A stretch of DNA of 64,000 bases from Bretschneidera sinensis (Eukaryota > Streptophyta > Magnoliopsida > Brassicales > Akaniaceae), in NCBI GenBank assembly GCA_023935145.1, contig CM043698.1:62277501-62341500 (forward strand), in the 5' to 3' direction. A model generated the notes under the pieces. That model searched no databases. It saw only the letters and a program-made list of their open reading frames with translations, and was not told the origin of the DNA. This document shows positions 45,687-56,607 of this stretch, piece by piece (within the stretch, counting starts at the first letter, position 1; each line of letters begins with the position of its first letter). Made by a program: the position numbers and the translations under genes.

Positions 45687-46190
45687 TGACGTAAAACGTT
45701 AGCAGAAGAAAGAATTAGGAAGAAGAACTGTGTCTTCAACCCTCAATACGATAAACTCTCACGAAGAGAAAGGAAACACCAATTTCATTCAATAATAATA
45801 ATCCTCCTTTTCCTTACGTGGTCTCTTTATTTATAAGGTCAAAGCTAAAAAAAGCAAAAATTCTCGAAAATATGAAATTGGGGAAAACTATGGAAAATGC
45901 TAAAATTAAGCGTTAGGATTAAGGCAGAATTAACGGTTGTCAATTCTGACTTGAATACTGAAAACTGCAAAATTGAAGGCCTAAACATCATTTTTTGGCC
46001 AAAAAAACCGTATGTCAAAGCCTTGTGCATTGATCGGGGGCCCGTTTCGGATCAGACTAGGGTCTCTGGGGCCTGATCCGAGCCCATAGCACGCAAAACG
46101 ATGCAAACCGCACCCTTGGATTTGGAGCGATCCAACCGTTCTAGGTAGTCCAGGGTCATCTGTTCTGTTCCGTCCACCTGTCCTGCATCA
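45687..46190 (-). repeat. Solo LTR of a Gypsy family (same family as 62257)
   Basis: 504 bp, tgacgtaaaacg to ctgcatca. Copy alpha shows the empty site (cttcttgctaaatctctttg near 16220). Flanks aattc and aaatc are an imperfect target duplication. The outer 150 bp match the LTR at 62257 in reverse complement, including gatcgctccaaat. No internal sequence is present, as after LTR-LTR recombination. It ends only 22 bp upstream of the SAUR5 GGTCCAT block. Confidence 0.85.
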
Positions 46191-46211
46191 AAATCTCTTT
46201 GATTTCAAGTG

Positions 46212-46408
46212 GGTCCATTGTAGGTTGTTCTCCTGGAAATGGTTTGGCATAATGTGTTCCAACATATATGAAGTCTCACTCACCGCTAAGTTCTTGATGA
46301 TAAGTTGGAAAACAGTACCATGTGATCCTTCGTATGGTTATGTCTCCCAACAAATCTACCCAGATGTCTCTACACCACTCACTACACATTTCAAATATAT
46401 ATATATAC
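46212..46408 (+). promoter_or_regulatory. SAUR5 promoter
   Basis: GGTCCAT 46212-46218, CGTATGG 46331-46337 (one change from CATATGG), TGTCTC 46341-46346, TATA run 46396-46408. This is the uninterrupted version of the SAUR2 promoter. Confidence 0.75.
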
Positions 46409-46531
46409 ACACACACATATTATGTCCACAACTAAACCAAGCCCTCACATTCTCTACTAGCAAAAGCTTCCTCTCTCTCTTCCCAAGTCATTTAAATCTT
46501 CATCATCTTCTAGAGTAATCATAATATAACA

Positions 46532-46819
46532 ATGGCCATTCGCTTACCTGGTGCCAAACAGATTCTTCGCAGATCAAGTTTCTCTAGAAATCAACCAACA
46601 TCCTTAGACGTTCCAAAAGGATACTTTGCGGTTTATGTTGGAGAGAGCCAAAAGAAGCAATTCATAATTCCAATCTCGTTCTTAACTCAGCCTTCATTTC
46701 AAGATTTGCTATGCAAAGCAGAGGAAGAATTTGGCTACGATCGTCCAACAGGTGGTCTCACAATTTCTTGCCTAGAAGACATCTTCGTTGATCTCACTTC
46801 TCGCTTGAATGGGTGTTGA
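46532..46819 (+). CDS. SAUR family auxin-responsive protein (SAUR5)
   Basis: Intronless, 95 residues, duplicate of SAUR2. The core is present, with substitutions at positions otherwise constant in the array: KKQF for KKRF, FGYDRP for FGYDHP, and ISCLEDIF for IPCxEDIF. Three radical changes in conserved SAUR positions, against none in SAUR2, suggest relaxed constraint on this copy although the frame is open and the promoter intact. The contrast with SAUR2 (good protein, broken promoter) is notable. Confidence 0.92.
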   Translation: MAIRLPGAKQILRRSSFSRNQPTSLDVPKGYFAVYVGESQKKQFIIPISFLTQPSFQDLLCKAEEEFGYDRPTGGLTISCLEDIFVDLTSRLNGC

Positions 46820-48299
46820 TGTTCATGAAATAGGATAAATTAGAAGAGACTATTTTGTTGATTCTTGTATATATTTTCCTTTTCTACAGAAGAAGAGATT
46901 GAACTGAAATTGTCTGCCCATTGAGAAAGTAGCATAGGAACAAAATGTAGTTTTTTTTCTGCATTTTCGATCAATTGTAAAGTTAGTAGAATCAAATATG
47001 ATAGACTAATGAAATTTTGTGGATAATTTTTCAGTTTGAACTCCAAATTAAATTTAATTTTACTTTCCTTTTGTTCAAGAATGACAGTTTAGAATCATTT
47101 TCTGTTTGCAGCCCTTCTAAAGCAAACAAAATTTGATCATCAGTGTACTAATCTCAATGTCTGCAATTTGAGACTCATCCATCTTGCTTAGTACTTATCT
47201 ACACCATGAATCAACTACAGTACTGACCAACTGATTTGGACAATGGGAAAAGGAATATCTAGAGAACACTGGAGTGTGAATTGTTGAACCAAAATTCATC
47301 CACAGGAAATGATAATGAGCAGATGATTGGTAATATGATCGTTAACTATCTAAGATGGGATATAATGTCCTCGAACAACATTCCTTAATCACATGAATGA
47401 AATGTTTAGCTCAAGATTTCAGCTTTGATGAAATTGGAAATGATAGAGAGAAGACAGAAGTTACTAGCTGAAATCAGGTCAGTTACAAAACAGTTCATTA
47501 CATTTTTACTTTAATTAGTGTCTTCTTATTTCTTGATTTTTCTGAATTTTTCACGATATCCTTTGCAATCTTGCACGTCTCACGTTAACCGCGAAGCCAC
47601 TGAAATCATATAAGCTTTTGATCCTTCTTCCATCGGTATTCTCCTTGTGCAGTTATAGGCTTCATATACTACCTTGTTAATTCAATCTTCATCATACAAG
47701 GGTCATTTAACTTTTCATCTGTATCAACATTTACTAGTATGCAACTGTCCACTTCCAATCTTTAGCTGGTCCTCACTGGTTTAATATGAAGCTGGTAGGG
47801 CATAGTATTTGTAAACTTGCAGACAATATAATTTGGCAGATTCTAATCTTTGTGAGTTAGTTGGGAAACAGAACCATGTGATAACCTCATGAACTATGTC
47901 CCTAGGCAGACCCCAGCTAATGATACATCTGCGCTTACCCTAATTTTCAGTCAATTAGGCTCTTACCACTTCTATATATAGTGTCACACTTATTATCCTT
48001 CTCGGGATTGCATTGAAATTTGGATATTGGTACCAATGATTAATTTGCCATCTATTTGCAATTTGGTATTTTCAAAATGGAGATTGGACATGCACTTCAT
48101 AAGGGTTTGTCTTGTAGGTTAATGAGCTAAAGCAACAAATGCCAATGATTTTTGTCATGGACTTTGTAATAAATTGTCATTCCTGCCTCCATCTTTAATA
48201 ATATTTGTAGGCATTTGCCGGTTTAGTGAGTGAAAATATGTGTAGGGGGTGAACCTGTTAAAAATACAGATTCTTGCCAAATCTCTTTGATTTCAAGGG
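46820..48299. other. Inter-SAUR DNA after SAUR5
   Basis: No gene is supported. Collinear with 22139-23620. Confidence 0.6.
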
Positions 48300-48588
48300 G
48301 GTCCATTGTAGCTTGTTCTCCTAGAAATTGTTGGGCATAATGTCTTGCAACAAATATGCAGTCTCACTCACCACTAAGTTCTTGATGATTAGTTGGAAAA
48401 CAGGATTTTAATTGAAGACTTCGCCAATTGTGAGAGCACCAATATCGTTCTTGAGTCAGCCTTCATTTCAAGAGTTGCTATGCCTGGCAGAGGAAGAATT
48501 CGGCTATGATCATCCAATGGGTGCTCTCACAATTCCGTGCACAGAAGATATCTTCATTGATCTCACTTCTTGCTTGAATGGATTGTGA
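48300..48588 (+). pseudogene. SAUR pseudogene: promoter fused to 3' half of the gene (beta copy)
   Basis: Same structure as 23621-23909: GGTCCAT (48300-48306), the same filler of about 30 bases, and SAUR codons from 48439 to the TGA at 48588. It has a few private substitutions (CLAEEEF, TSCLNGL). It lacks the ATG, the N-terminal half and the TATA box. Confidence 0.85.
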
Positions 48589-50481
48589 TTTTTTATCAAT
48601 TAGGATAAATCAGAAGAGACAATTTTGTCGATTCTTGTTTACACTTTCCCTTTTTGCAGAAGAAGAGATTTAACTGAAATTGTCTACCCATAGAGAAAGT
48701 TACTAATAGGAATTAATGCAGTTCTTTCAGCATTTTTTATCAATTGTAAAGTTTTAGAATCAAATATGTTAAACTAATAAAATTTTGTGGATAATTTTCG
48801 GTTAACACTCTGAAGTAAATTTGTTTTTACTTTCCTTTTGTTCGATTAAGCATGACAGTATAGAATCATATTCTGTTTGCAGCCCTTTTAAAGGAAACAG
48901 AATTTGATCATCAGTGTACTAATCTCAATGTCTCAATGTCTGCAATTTGAACAATTAAGTTCAAAGATTGGGGCTCATTCATGCTTAGTACTTATATACA
49001 CCACAAGTCAGCTGCAATACTGACCAAATGATTTGGTCAATGGGAAAACTTAGAAAGGATTAAGGAATATCTAGAGAGCAAAGGAATGTGTTAATTGTTG
49101 AACCAAAATTCTTCCACAAGAAATGATGGTGAGTAGATTATTGGTAATATAATTGTAAACTATCTAATAAAGGGATATTGTCCTCGAACAGCATTCCTTT
49201 ATTCATGTGAATGAAATGTTTAGCTCAAGAGTTCAGCTTTGAAGAAATTGGAAATGATAAAGAGAAGACAGAAATGTTTGACAGAAGTCACAAGCTGAAA
49301 TCAGGTCAGTTATACTACCTACGAGTGTTCATTATTCTATCTTACTTTAATTAGTATCTTATTATGTCTTGATTTTATGAATTCTTCGCCATATCCACTG
49401 CAATCTTGCTTGTCTCACGTTAGCCTCCAAGCCGTTGAATTTATGTAGGCTTTCAATTCTTCTTCCTTCTGAATCCTCCTTGTGCAGTTAGGCTTGAAAA
49501 ATCATAACTTGCTTGTTAATTCAATATTCATTACAGAACATACACACTGTGTTGTCTCAAGCGTGTCCCTTACCCAAGGGTCATTCAACTTGCCGTCTGT
49601 ATCACAACTTATGACTATTGAACAGTCAACTCCCAATCTTTATTTGTGAAGTTGCAGACAATATCATTTGGCAGATCCTATTCTTTTGGAGTTAGTTGGA
49701 AAACAGAACCATGTGATACCCTCATGAATTATGTCCGTAGGCAGACCCCAGCTAACGATACTTTGCCACTTACCTCAAATTTAATTTAACTTGCCATTGG
49801 AGTTGATGGGAGAGGAGAAAATTATGATAATGGCTAGACTTGAGAACACAAACTGTGTAACAATGTTGACCAGAAAACAAGTCTCTTCATTTTTCAATCA
49901 GAAGAACTGGGTTGTTTCATGAAGTTTTTATTTTCTCTGCAAGTAATTTTCATACCAAATAACTCCATATCTCCATCTACAAATTTAAACAGAATTTCTT
50001 ATTATCCTATTTGATTTTGTTCTCAATGGTGATCGTACACTTCAAATGCTCATGATAAAGCACTTTGTACATTAAATTACAGCTGAGAAACCGAAAAAAG
50101 AAACTTATCTTCCTTGTTACAGCTACTGATATGCCAGTGTTAGATCATCAGTTGAATATGTTAGCTACTCAAGTCTAAGCAAACATAGAAGTATCATAAT
50201 AAGGCTTCTTCTTACTGTTTTTCCATTGTCAATGTGGTCGTTGGAAGCATGAGTCGCATCTAGGTTTGTTTTCATTACTTTGCAGATCACAGTTTCAAGG
50301 TTCAGTTTACATGGGACTCTTTTTATAAAGCTTGAATGATTGTTGTCCATATGTACTAGACCCCTCTGTCCCTATCATTGGTTAGAATAACAATCAGAAT
50401 TCAAAATAAATGGTGACTGTTGTTTTCCAACCTTCAAACTGGTCTTCTTTAGTTCTGCATAGCTCGGAATAACATTTTTTG
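48589..50481. other. Noncoding DNA before Copia G, with a deletion relative to alpha
   Basis: No gene is supported. Collinear with 23910-25115 and then 25672-26358. At about 49797 it skips roughly 560 bp of the alpha copy, including pseudogene 25275. Confidence 0.65.
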
Positions 50482-50758
50482 TGTCAATGGATGGCAAAGT
50501 CCATATTCTTTTCTTTAATTAGGGTCACTAACTATTCCACTTCACCCACACTTGCCACATATTCATCTTTGTTTTAAGGCTTACTTTACGCGATGTTTCC
50601 TTCCTTGTTTTAAGGCTTACTTTAGGTCATGTTTCCTTCTTTGTTTTAAGGAATGTTTTTTTTCCTTTAACAACCTATATATACTCTTAATTGTATTCTC
50701 AATAATAAGAACTCAAGTAAGCATTTGTACAATCTCTTTACTCTCTTAAATTCTAACA
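50482..50758 (+). repeat. 5' LTR of Copia G
   Basis: 277 bp, TGTCAATGG to TTCTAACA. It contains two and a part copies of a 36-bp unit (starts 50571, 50607, 50643; gttttaaggcttacttta), one more than the 3' LTR. Confidence 0.9.
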
Positions 50759-50770
50759 TGGTATCAGAGC
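50759..50770 (+). other. Primer-binding site of Copia G
   Basis: TGGTATCAGAGC directly after the LTR, complementary to initiator tRNA-Met. Confidence 0.9.
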
Positions 50771-51105
50771 CGGTTGCTTAGGTTATTCTCTCGCTTGTAA
50801 TTTTTCTTGGTTTCGTGTTTCGGTGTGTTCTGTGTTATTCTCGGTGAACCTGACATGAAAGTCTTTTTTGTTGTTTTTCGGTCTTCTCTTTCTGAGTTAG
50901 TGTTGTCGGCACTCCTATTTTTTTGGTTTGAGCAGTTTCGGCATTCACGACATCCTCTATTTTCAGAGGTGTTTTGTGGCTTTGGGTCTCAGATTTCTCG
51001 TTGTTTTTTTTTTTGTTCTCAGATCTCTTTGGCAGTTTGTTTTTTTCTGCTTTGGGTGGTTTCGGTATTTTTTTGGTCGGGCTATTTTTTTTGCACTTAT
51101 TTGCA

Positions 51106-54100
51106 ATGGACTCTGCACCGGGGTGTGTCAAATTTACGGGCAAAAATTACTCTACATGGGCCTTTCAGTCTGAAATTTTCCTCAAGGGAAAAGAACTTTG
51201 GGGCCATATCAATGGCACGGATGTCGCACAAACATCCAATACAGACCAATCGAAGGATGTCGGGTCTTCTCCTTCTTGGACTGTGCTTGATGCTCGGATC
51301 ATGTCTTGGCTTCTTGGTTCGGTGGAGCCACATATTGTCACCAACTTGCGTAGTCATCGCTATGCTCAATCCATGTGGACTTATCTGAAGAAGGTTTATC
51401 ATCAAGATAATGATGCTTATCGCTTTCAGTTAGAGCATGCAATTGCCACCTTTCAACATGGCAGTCTTTCCATCCAAGACTATTACTCGGCCTTTCTGAT
51501 TCTTTGGACTGACTATACTGATCTTGTTACAGCGGCTGTTCCTGTTGCCACTCTTTCGACTATTCAGCAACTCCACGAGACTAGATGGCGTGATCAATTT
51601 CTTATGAAACTACGCCCGGAATATGAATCTATTCGCTCCTCTCTGCTGAATAGATCTCCTGTTCCAGAACTTGATGTTTGTTTTGGTGAGTTACTTTGTG
51701 AAGAACAACGTCTTAGTACTCAAGCCACTCTGGAGCAATCTTATGGTAGTCCAGGAATTGTTGCTTATGCTGCCCAAGGACGCGGACCACCTATGCATTC
51801 TAAAAACTTGCAGTGTTTTTGCTGTAAGGAATATGGGCATATTGCTGCCAATTGTCCCAAGAAATACTGCTCTTATTGTAAGAAGAAGGGTCACATCATC
51901 AAAGAATGTCGTCTCCGCCCACAGAATCGTCAGGCTCAAGCATTTCAAACTTCTGTTATTGTACCCTCCGTAGACTCGGGGGCCTCTAATCACATGACGA
52001 ATACTCCCACCGCTTTGTGTCATGTTCGACCCTATGTTGGTCAATCTGCCATTCAGACTGCCAATGGCAGTTCTTTACCAATCGTTGCTGTCGGAGATGC
52101 CTCTTTTAAATTCACTGATGTGTTTCTTGTTCCTCAACTGTCCACGAATCTTATTTCTGTTGGTCAATTAGTTGATAACAATTGTGTTGTTAACTTTTCT
52201 GGTGATGGTTGTGTTGTATAGGACCAGGTAACGGGAGAGCTGATCGCGAAGGGACCTAAAGTGAGGCGCTTGTTTCCACTATTTTTATCTGTCCCAACAA
52301 TTTCTCCAGTTTTGTCTATTAAGTCTCTTGCTTGCAATAATGTTCCAAATCTGAGTATGGTGTAGCATCGTCGTTTAGGCCATCTCAATACTCAGATCTT
52401 ATCTCATGTATTGCACTCTGGTTTTTTTTGATAATGAAGAACGTTCTTCTTTATCTCTTAAGTGTGATTCTTGCAAACTTGGTAAAAGCAAAATTCTTCC
52501 ATTTCCTTCACATGCTAGTAGAGCTTCTCACTGCTTCGATCGTATCCATAGTGATGTTTGGGGACCTTCCCCCGTTAGTTCACATGAAAAATTTAAATAT
52601 TATGTGACTTTCATTGATGATTATAGCAGATTCACTTGGGTTTATTTTCTTCGCTCTAAATCTGAGGTTTTTCGTACCTTCATTAATTTTTTAGCGTATG
52701 TTGACAATCAATTTTCTACGACTATTAAGACATTACGCACAGATTCTGGTGGTGAATATTTGTCTACTGAGTTTCAGGAATTCTTGGCTTCTAAAGGTAT
52801 TATTCATCAATGTTCATGTCCTGCTACTCCCCAACAGAATGGAGTAGCCGAACGCAAAAATCGTCATCTTCTTGATGTGGTACGTACTCTCTTGTTAGAA
52901 TCATTTGTTCCATCAATGTTCTGGGTCGAGGCTTTGAAAACTGCTACTCACTTGATTAATCGTTTACCTTCCCAAATCTTACACATGGAGTCTCCCTATT
53001 TTCGCTTGTTTGCTAAACAACCTAGTTATGATAATCTCCGTATCTTTGGTTGTGTATGTTTTGTCCATTTACCTCCCCATGAGCGACATAAATTATCTAC
53101 TCAATCTGTTAGATGTGTATTCTTGGGATATAATGTGTGTCAAAAGGGATTTGTTTGCTATGATCCTACCTTACATCGTACATGTATTTCTAGGAATGTT
53201 ATTTTCTTTGAAAATCAACATTTCTTTCCCGTGTCCTCTGAGCCCTCTTCTTCTACGGTGGTCCTCCCCTCATTTGAGCAACAATTTTCAGATCTTCATC
53301 AAGTCAGCTCTCGCTTTAAACCAGGTATTGTATATACGAGACGCTCCTGCCCACAGTTTCTTCCGATGGCTCAATCAATATCTGATCCTACCATGCTCCA
53401 ATCAGTTGCAGCACCTTCAGAACACTTAGTACGTCGCTCTTCTCGAATAACTTTACCTCTAGATAGGTATGGGTGGTTTGCTTCTGCTCTTACTGCTGCA
53501 TTGTCCAATTTTGATATTCCCACATGCTACTCACATGCTGTCAAGCATGATTGTTGGCGACAAGCTATGCAGGAAAAAATTGTTGCTTTAGAGGCCAATC
53601 ACACCTGGGACATTGCACCTTGTCCTTCCACTATAGTCCCTTTGGGTTGCAAATGGGTTTACTCCGTCAAGGTTCGATCTGATGGAAGTTTGGATCGTTA
53701 TAAAGCTCGGCTTGTTGCACTTGGAAATAAACAGGAATATGGTGTTAATTATGAAGAAATCTTTGCTCCTGTGGCTAAGATGACCACTGTTCGTACGATT
53801 CTAGCTCTTGCTACTTCCAATGATTGACCACTACATCAAATGGATGTCAAGAATGCTTTTCTTCACGGGGATCTTAAAGAGTGTATTTATATGAAGCCAC
53901 CCCCGGGATTGTTTCATTCTCCAAACTAACATGTGTGTAAGCTTCGTCGCTCCCTTTATGGTCTCAAACAAGCTCCAAGGGCTTGGTTTGATAAATTTCG
54001 AACTAATTTATTACAATTCTCATTCAAGCAGAGCAAGTATGACACTTCCTTGTTTCTTCGAAAATCAGACATGGGTATTGTTGTTCTTTTAGTTTATGTT

Positions 54101-55051
54101 GATGATATTGTGATTACTGGTTCCGATTCTGTTTTACTTGGCCAGCTTAAGACCCATCTCTCCGAGTCATTTCATATGAAAGATCTCGGGTCTCTTACAT
54201 ATTTTCTCTGTTTTGAGGTGCATCGTAGTCCGTCGGGTATTTCACTCAATCAACATAAGTATGCTAGTGACCTGGTGGCTACAGCTGGCCTACAGAAGGC
54301 CACTTCTGTTGATACTCCCATGGAATTGAATGTGAAGCTTCGCAAAGAGGAGGGTGATTTACTTGCTGATCCTAGTTTATACCGAAAGTTGGTGGGCAGT
54401 CTTGTCTACCTCACCATTACTAGACCGGACATTTCCTTTGCAGTACAACAAGTCAGCCAGTTTCTTCAGACCCCTCGTCACCTTCATTTGGTTGCTGTCC
54501 GTAGGATCATACACTATGTCCAGGGCACTTCTACCTGTGGCTTATTCTTTCCTGTAGGCAATTCTCCTCGACTTACTGCTTATAACTACGTTGATTGGGT
54601 TGGTTGTGCTGATACACGTCGCTCCATTACTGGTTGGTGTGTGTTCTTAGGTGATGCATTGATCTCATGGAAGAGTAAGAAGCAAGACAGAGTTTCTAAG
54701 TCATCTACAGAATCTGAGTATCGGGCGATGTCTCTTGCTTGTTCCGAAATTATTTGGCTTCGAGGTTTGCTTGCTGAGCTAGATTTTTCTGCAACTGATC
54801 CTACACTTCTACATGCTAATAATACAAGTGCTATTCAGATCACGGCCAATCCTGTCTATCATGAGCGCACGAAGCATATTGAAGTCGACTGTCACTCTAT
54901 CCGCGAAACATTTGAAGCTTGTGTTATCACTCTTCCACATGTTTCCACTGACCTACAAATTGCTGATATCTTCACCAAAGCGCTCACTCGCCATCGACAT
55001 TGTTTCTTAAGCAGCAAATTGATGCTTATTGATCAACCTGCATCAATTTGA
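51106..55051 (+). pseudogene. Copia G gag-pol, complete in order, broken by a few mutations
   Basis: ATG 51106 (MDSAPGCVKFTGKNYSTW) after a T-rich leader. Gag UBN2 region, zinc knuckles CFCCKEYGHIAANCP and CSYCKKKGHIIKEC, protease VDSGASNHMT (DSG intact), TAG at 52219 (Gln position), a second TAG near 52363 (Trp of the WHRRLGH segment), and a frameshift in a T-run near 52425. Integrase follows with CDSCKLGKSK, DVWGPSPVS, TDSGGEY and GVAERKN. RT: TGA at 53825 (Trp of [16 protein letters not shown]), TAA near 53927, then SLYGLKQAPRAWF and YVDDIVITGSDS. RNase H: STESEYRAMS and HANNTSAIQI to the end at 55051. Domains are full length, so only about five lesions separate it from an open frame. Confidence 0.92.
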
Positions 55052-55058
55052 GGGGGGC

Positions 55059-55324
55059 TGTTAATGGATGGCAAAGTCCATATTCTTTTCTTTAATTAGG
55101 GTCACTAACTATTCCACTTCACCCACATTTGCCATGTATTCATCCTTGTTTTAAGGCTTACTTTAGGCCATGTTTCCTTCCTTGTTTTAAGGAATGTCTT
55201 TTTCCTTTAACAACCTATATATACTCTTAATTGTATTCTCAATAATAAGAACTCAAGTAAGCATTTGTACAATCTCTTTACTCTCTTCAATTCTCACATT
55301 TCATTACTCTCTTAAATTCTAACA
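55059..55324 (+). repeat. 3' LTR of Copia G
   Basis: 266 bp, TGTTAATGG to TTCTAACA. It lacks one 36-bp unit but has about 26 extra bases near the end, a duplicated actctctt-aattct-aca segment. Confidence 0.9.
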
Positions 55325-55990
55325 TTTTGTTGCCTAGAAATGGGTTTGGTTTTCATGAGGACATACTTCGCATGCTCTTCCCTGAGGATTGTCTAGCAAG
55401 TTGTCATGCCAAAACAACAAATGCTGGTGATATTTTTTCCAATAAATTTTTCACTATTTGCAGCTCTCTTCCAGCATTATATTGAGATTATTCTTGTGAG
55501 ATTGATCACAACTCAGAGATTCACAGTTCAGAGATTAATCATGTTATATATTTGATTGAATGTTTTGTCTGGTTTCTAAAACTTGGAATCTTTTCTCATT
55601 CAGATGACAGAAAACTTGTAAGATCCTATAGTAAAAGAAATAGAATCTCCAAAAGAGCTTTATAGGGAGACTAATCTGGTCCATAATGTCCTAATTATCC
55701 GGTCTTACCAAAACATGATAGACTTAAATGTCTTAAGCATGTTTTCTGTCCCAAAAGATCTCATTCATGGATCACGATTTTCTTCATTTGAAAATTGAAA
55801 TGGAGTCAAGTTTATGATGAGATTGAATGCTACATCATCAAATGGAAAATATTCAAATTCAAATTTGTCAATGTGGCATTCAATTTCAACATGAACTTGA
55901 CTTCTATTTCAATTCTTAAATGGAGAGGATCTTGGTCCCACTTAAATCAACAAGAAGTTTTATCCTGTTACACATCTTCAATCTCTAGTG
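55325..55990. other. Noncoding DNA after Copia G
   Basis: No gene is supported. Continues the alpha match (26360-27016) up to the site used by Copia D in alpha. Confidence 0.6.
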
Positions 55991-56198
55991 GGTCCATATT
56001 AGGTTGTCCTCCTGGAAATGGTTGGGCATAATTTGTGCCAACAAAGTTAAAGGTCTTAATCACTACCAATTTTTTGATAGTCAGATGGAAGACAAAACCA
56101 TGTGAACCTTTGGGTCCTTATGTCTCTCCTCTAAATACCTCTACACCACTCACCTCACATTTCAGAGATTTCTTACACACACCCTTGTATCTATAAAT
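55991..56198 (+). promoter_or_regulatory. SAUR6 promoter
   Basis: GGTCCAT 55991-55997, no CATATGG, TGTCTC 56121-56126, TATAAAT 56192-56198. A diverged form of the array module. Confidence 0.65.
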
Positions 56199-56328
56199 GC
56201 ACATTCTTGTATCCATCCAGTAATCAAGTCTCACATCGATCTCTACCAGCAAATCTAATCTTTTCTTCTCTGAATTCATTTGTGATCTTCAAAATCTACT
56301 CTTAAGGCAACAACATAAATAGATATTG

Positions 56329-56607
56329 ATGGCTATTCATGTACCTGGCATTATGCATGCTAAGCAAATTTTCCTCCAAGCAAAATTGTTTGGGAATCAA
56401 GCATCTTCAACATCTGTCAATGTTCCTAAAGGGTATTGTGCTGTTTATGTTGGGGAAAGCCAAAAGAAGAGATTTGTAATCAGGATATCATTCTTGGCTC
56501 AGCCTTCATTTCAAGAACTTCTGAGTAAGGCTGAAGAAGAATTTGGGTTCAATCACCCAATGGGTGGCCTAACAAAGATGTCTTCATTGATCTCACCTCT
56601 AGCCTGA
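56329..56607 (+). CDS. SAUR protein with frameshifted C-terminus (SAUR6)
   Basis: The start is taken at ATG 56329 ([15 protein letters not shown]), because the codon just upstream is TTG. The core is good from [14 protein letters not shown] through [32 protein letters not shown]. After GGLT about 13 bp are missing (the IPCxE codons), and the rest is read out of frame as [10 protein letters not shown]. The original ending is visible in another frame ([13 protein letters not shown]). The final strand and helix of the SAUR domain are therefore lost, giving a 92-residue product. It may be a recent pseudogene or a truncated protein; sequence alone does not decide. Confidence 0.75.
   Translation: MAIHVPGIMHAKQIFLQAKLFGNQASSTSVNVPKGYCAVYVGESQKKRFVIRISFLAQPSFQELLSKAEEEFGFNHPMGGLTKMSSLISPLA

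Larger units (their letters stand above)
50482..55324 (+). mobile_element. Full-length Copia retrotransposon G
   Basis: LTRs of 277 and 266 bp, primer-binding site, gag-pol, polypurine tract (gaggggggc just before 55059), and a perfect target duplication ttttg (50477-50481 and 55325-55329). The empty site lies in copy alpha near 26355. A different family from A/B/C. Confidence 0.95.
44540..55990 (+). repeat. Segmental duplication, copy beta
   Basis: Collinear with copy alpha (8649-27018) once the solo LTR (45687-46190) and Copia G (50482-55324) are removed here and Copias B and C there. It carries SAUR5 and truncated pseudogene 48439. Confidence 0.75.

Noticed and set aside
50807..51388. Plus-strand 193-codon frame rich in Phe, Leu and Ser
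   Set aside because: It overlaps the T-rich leader and the start of Copia G gag in another frame; the gag frame is the recognisable one.
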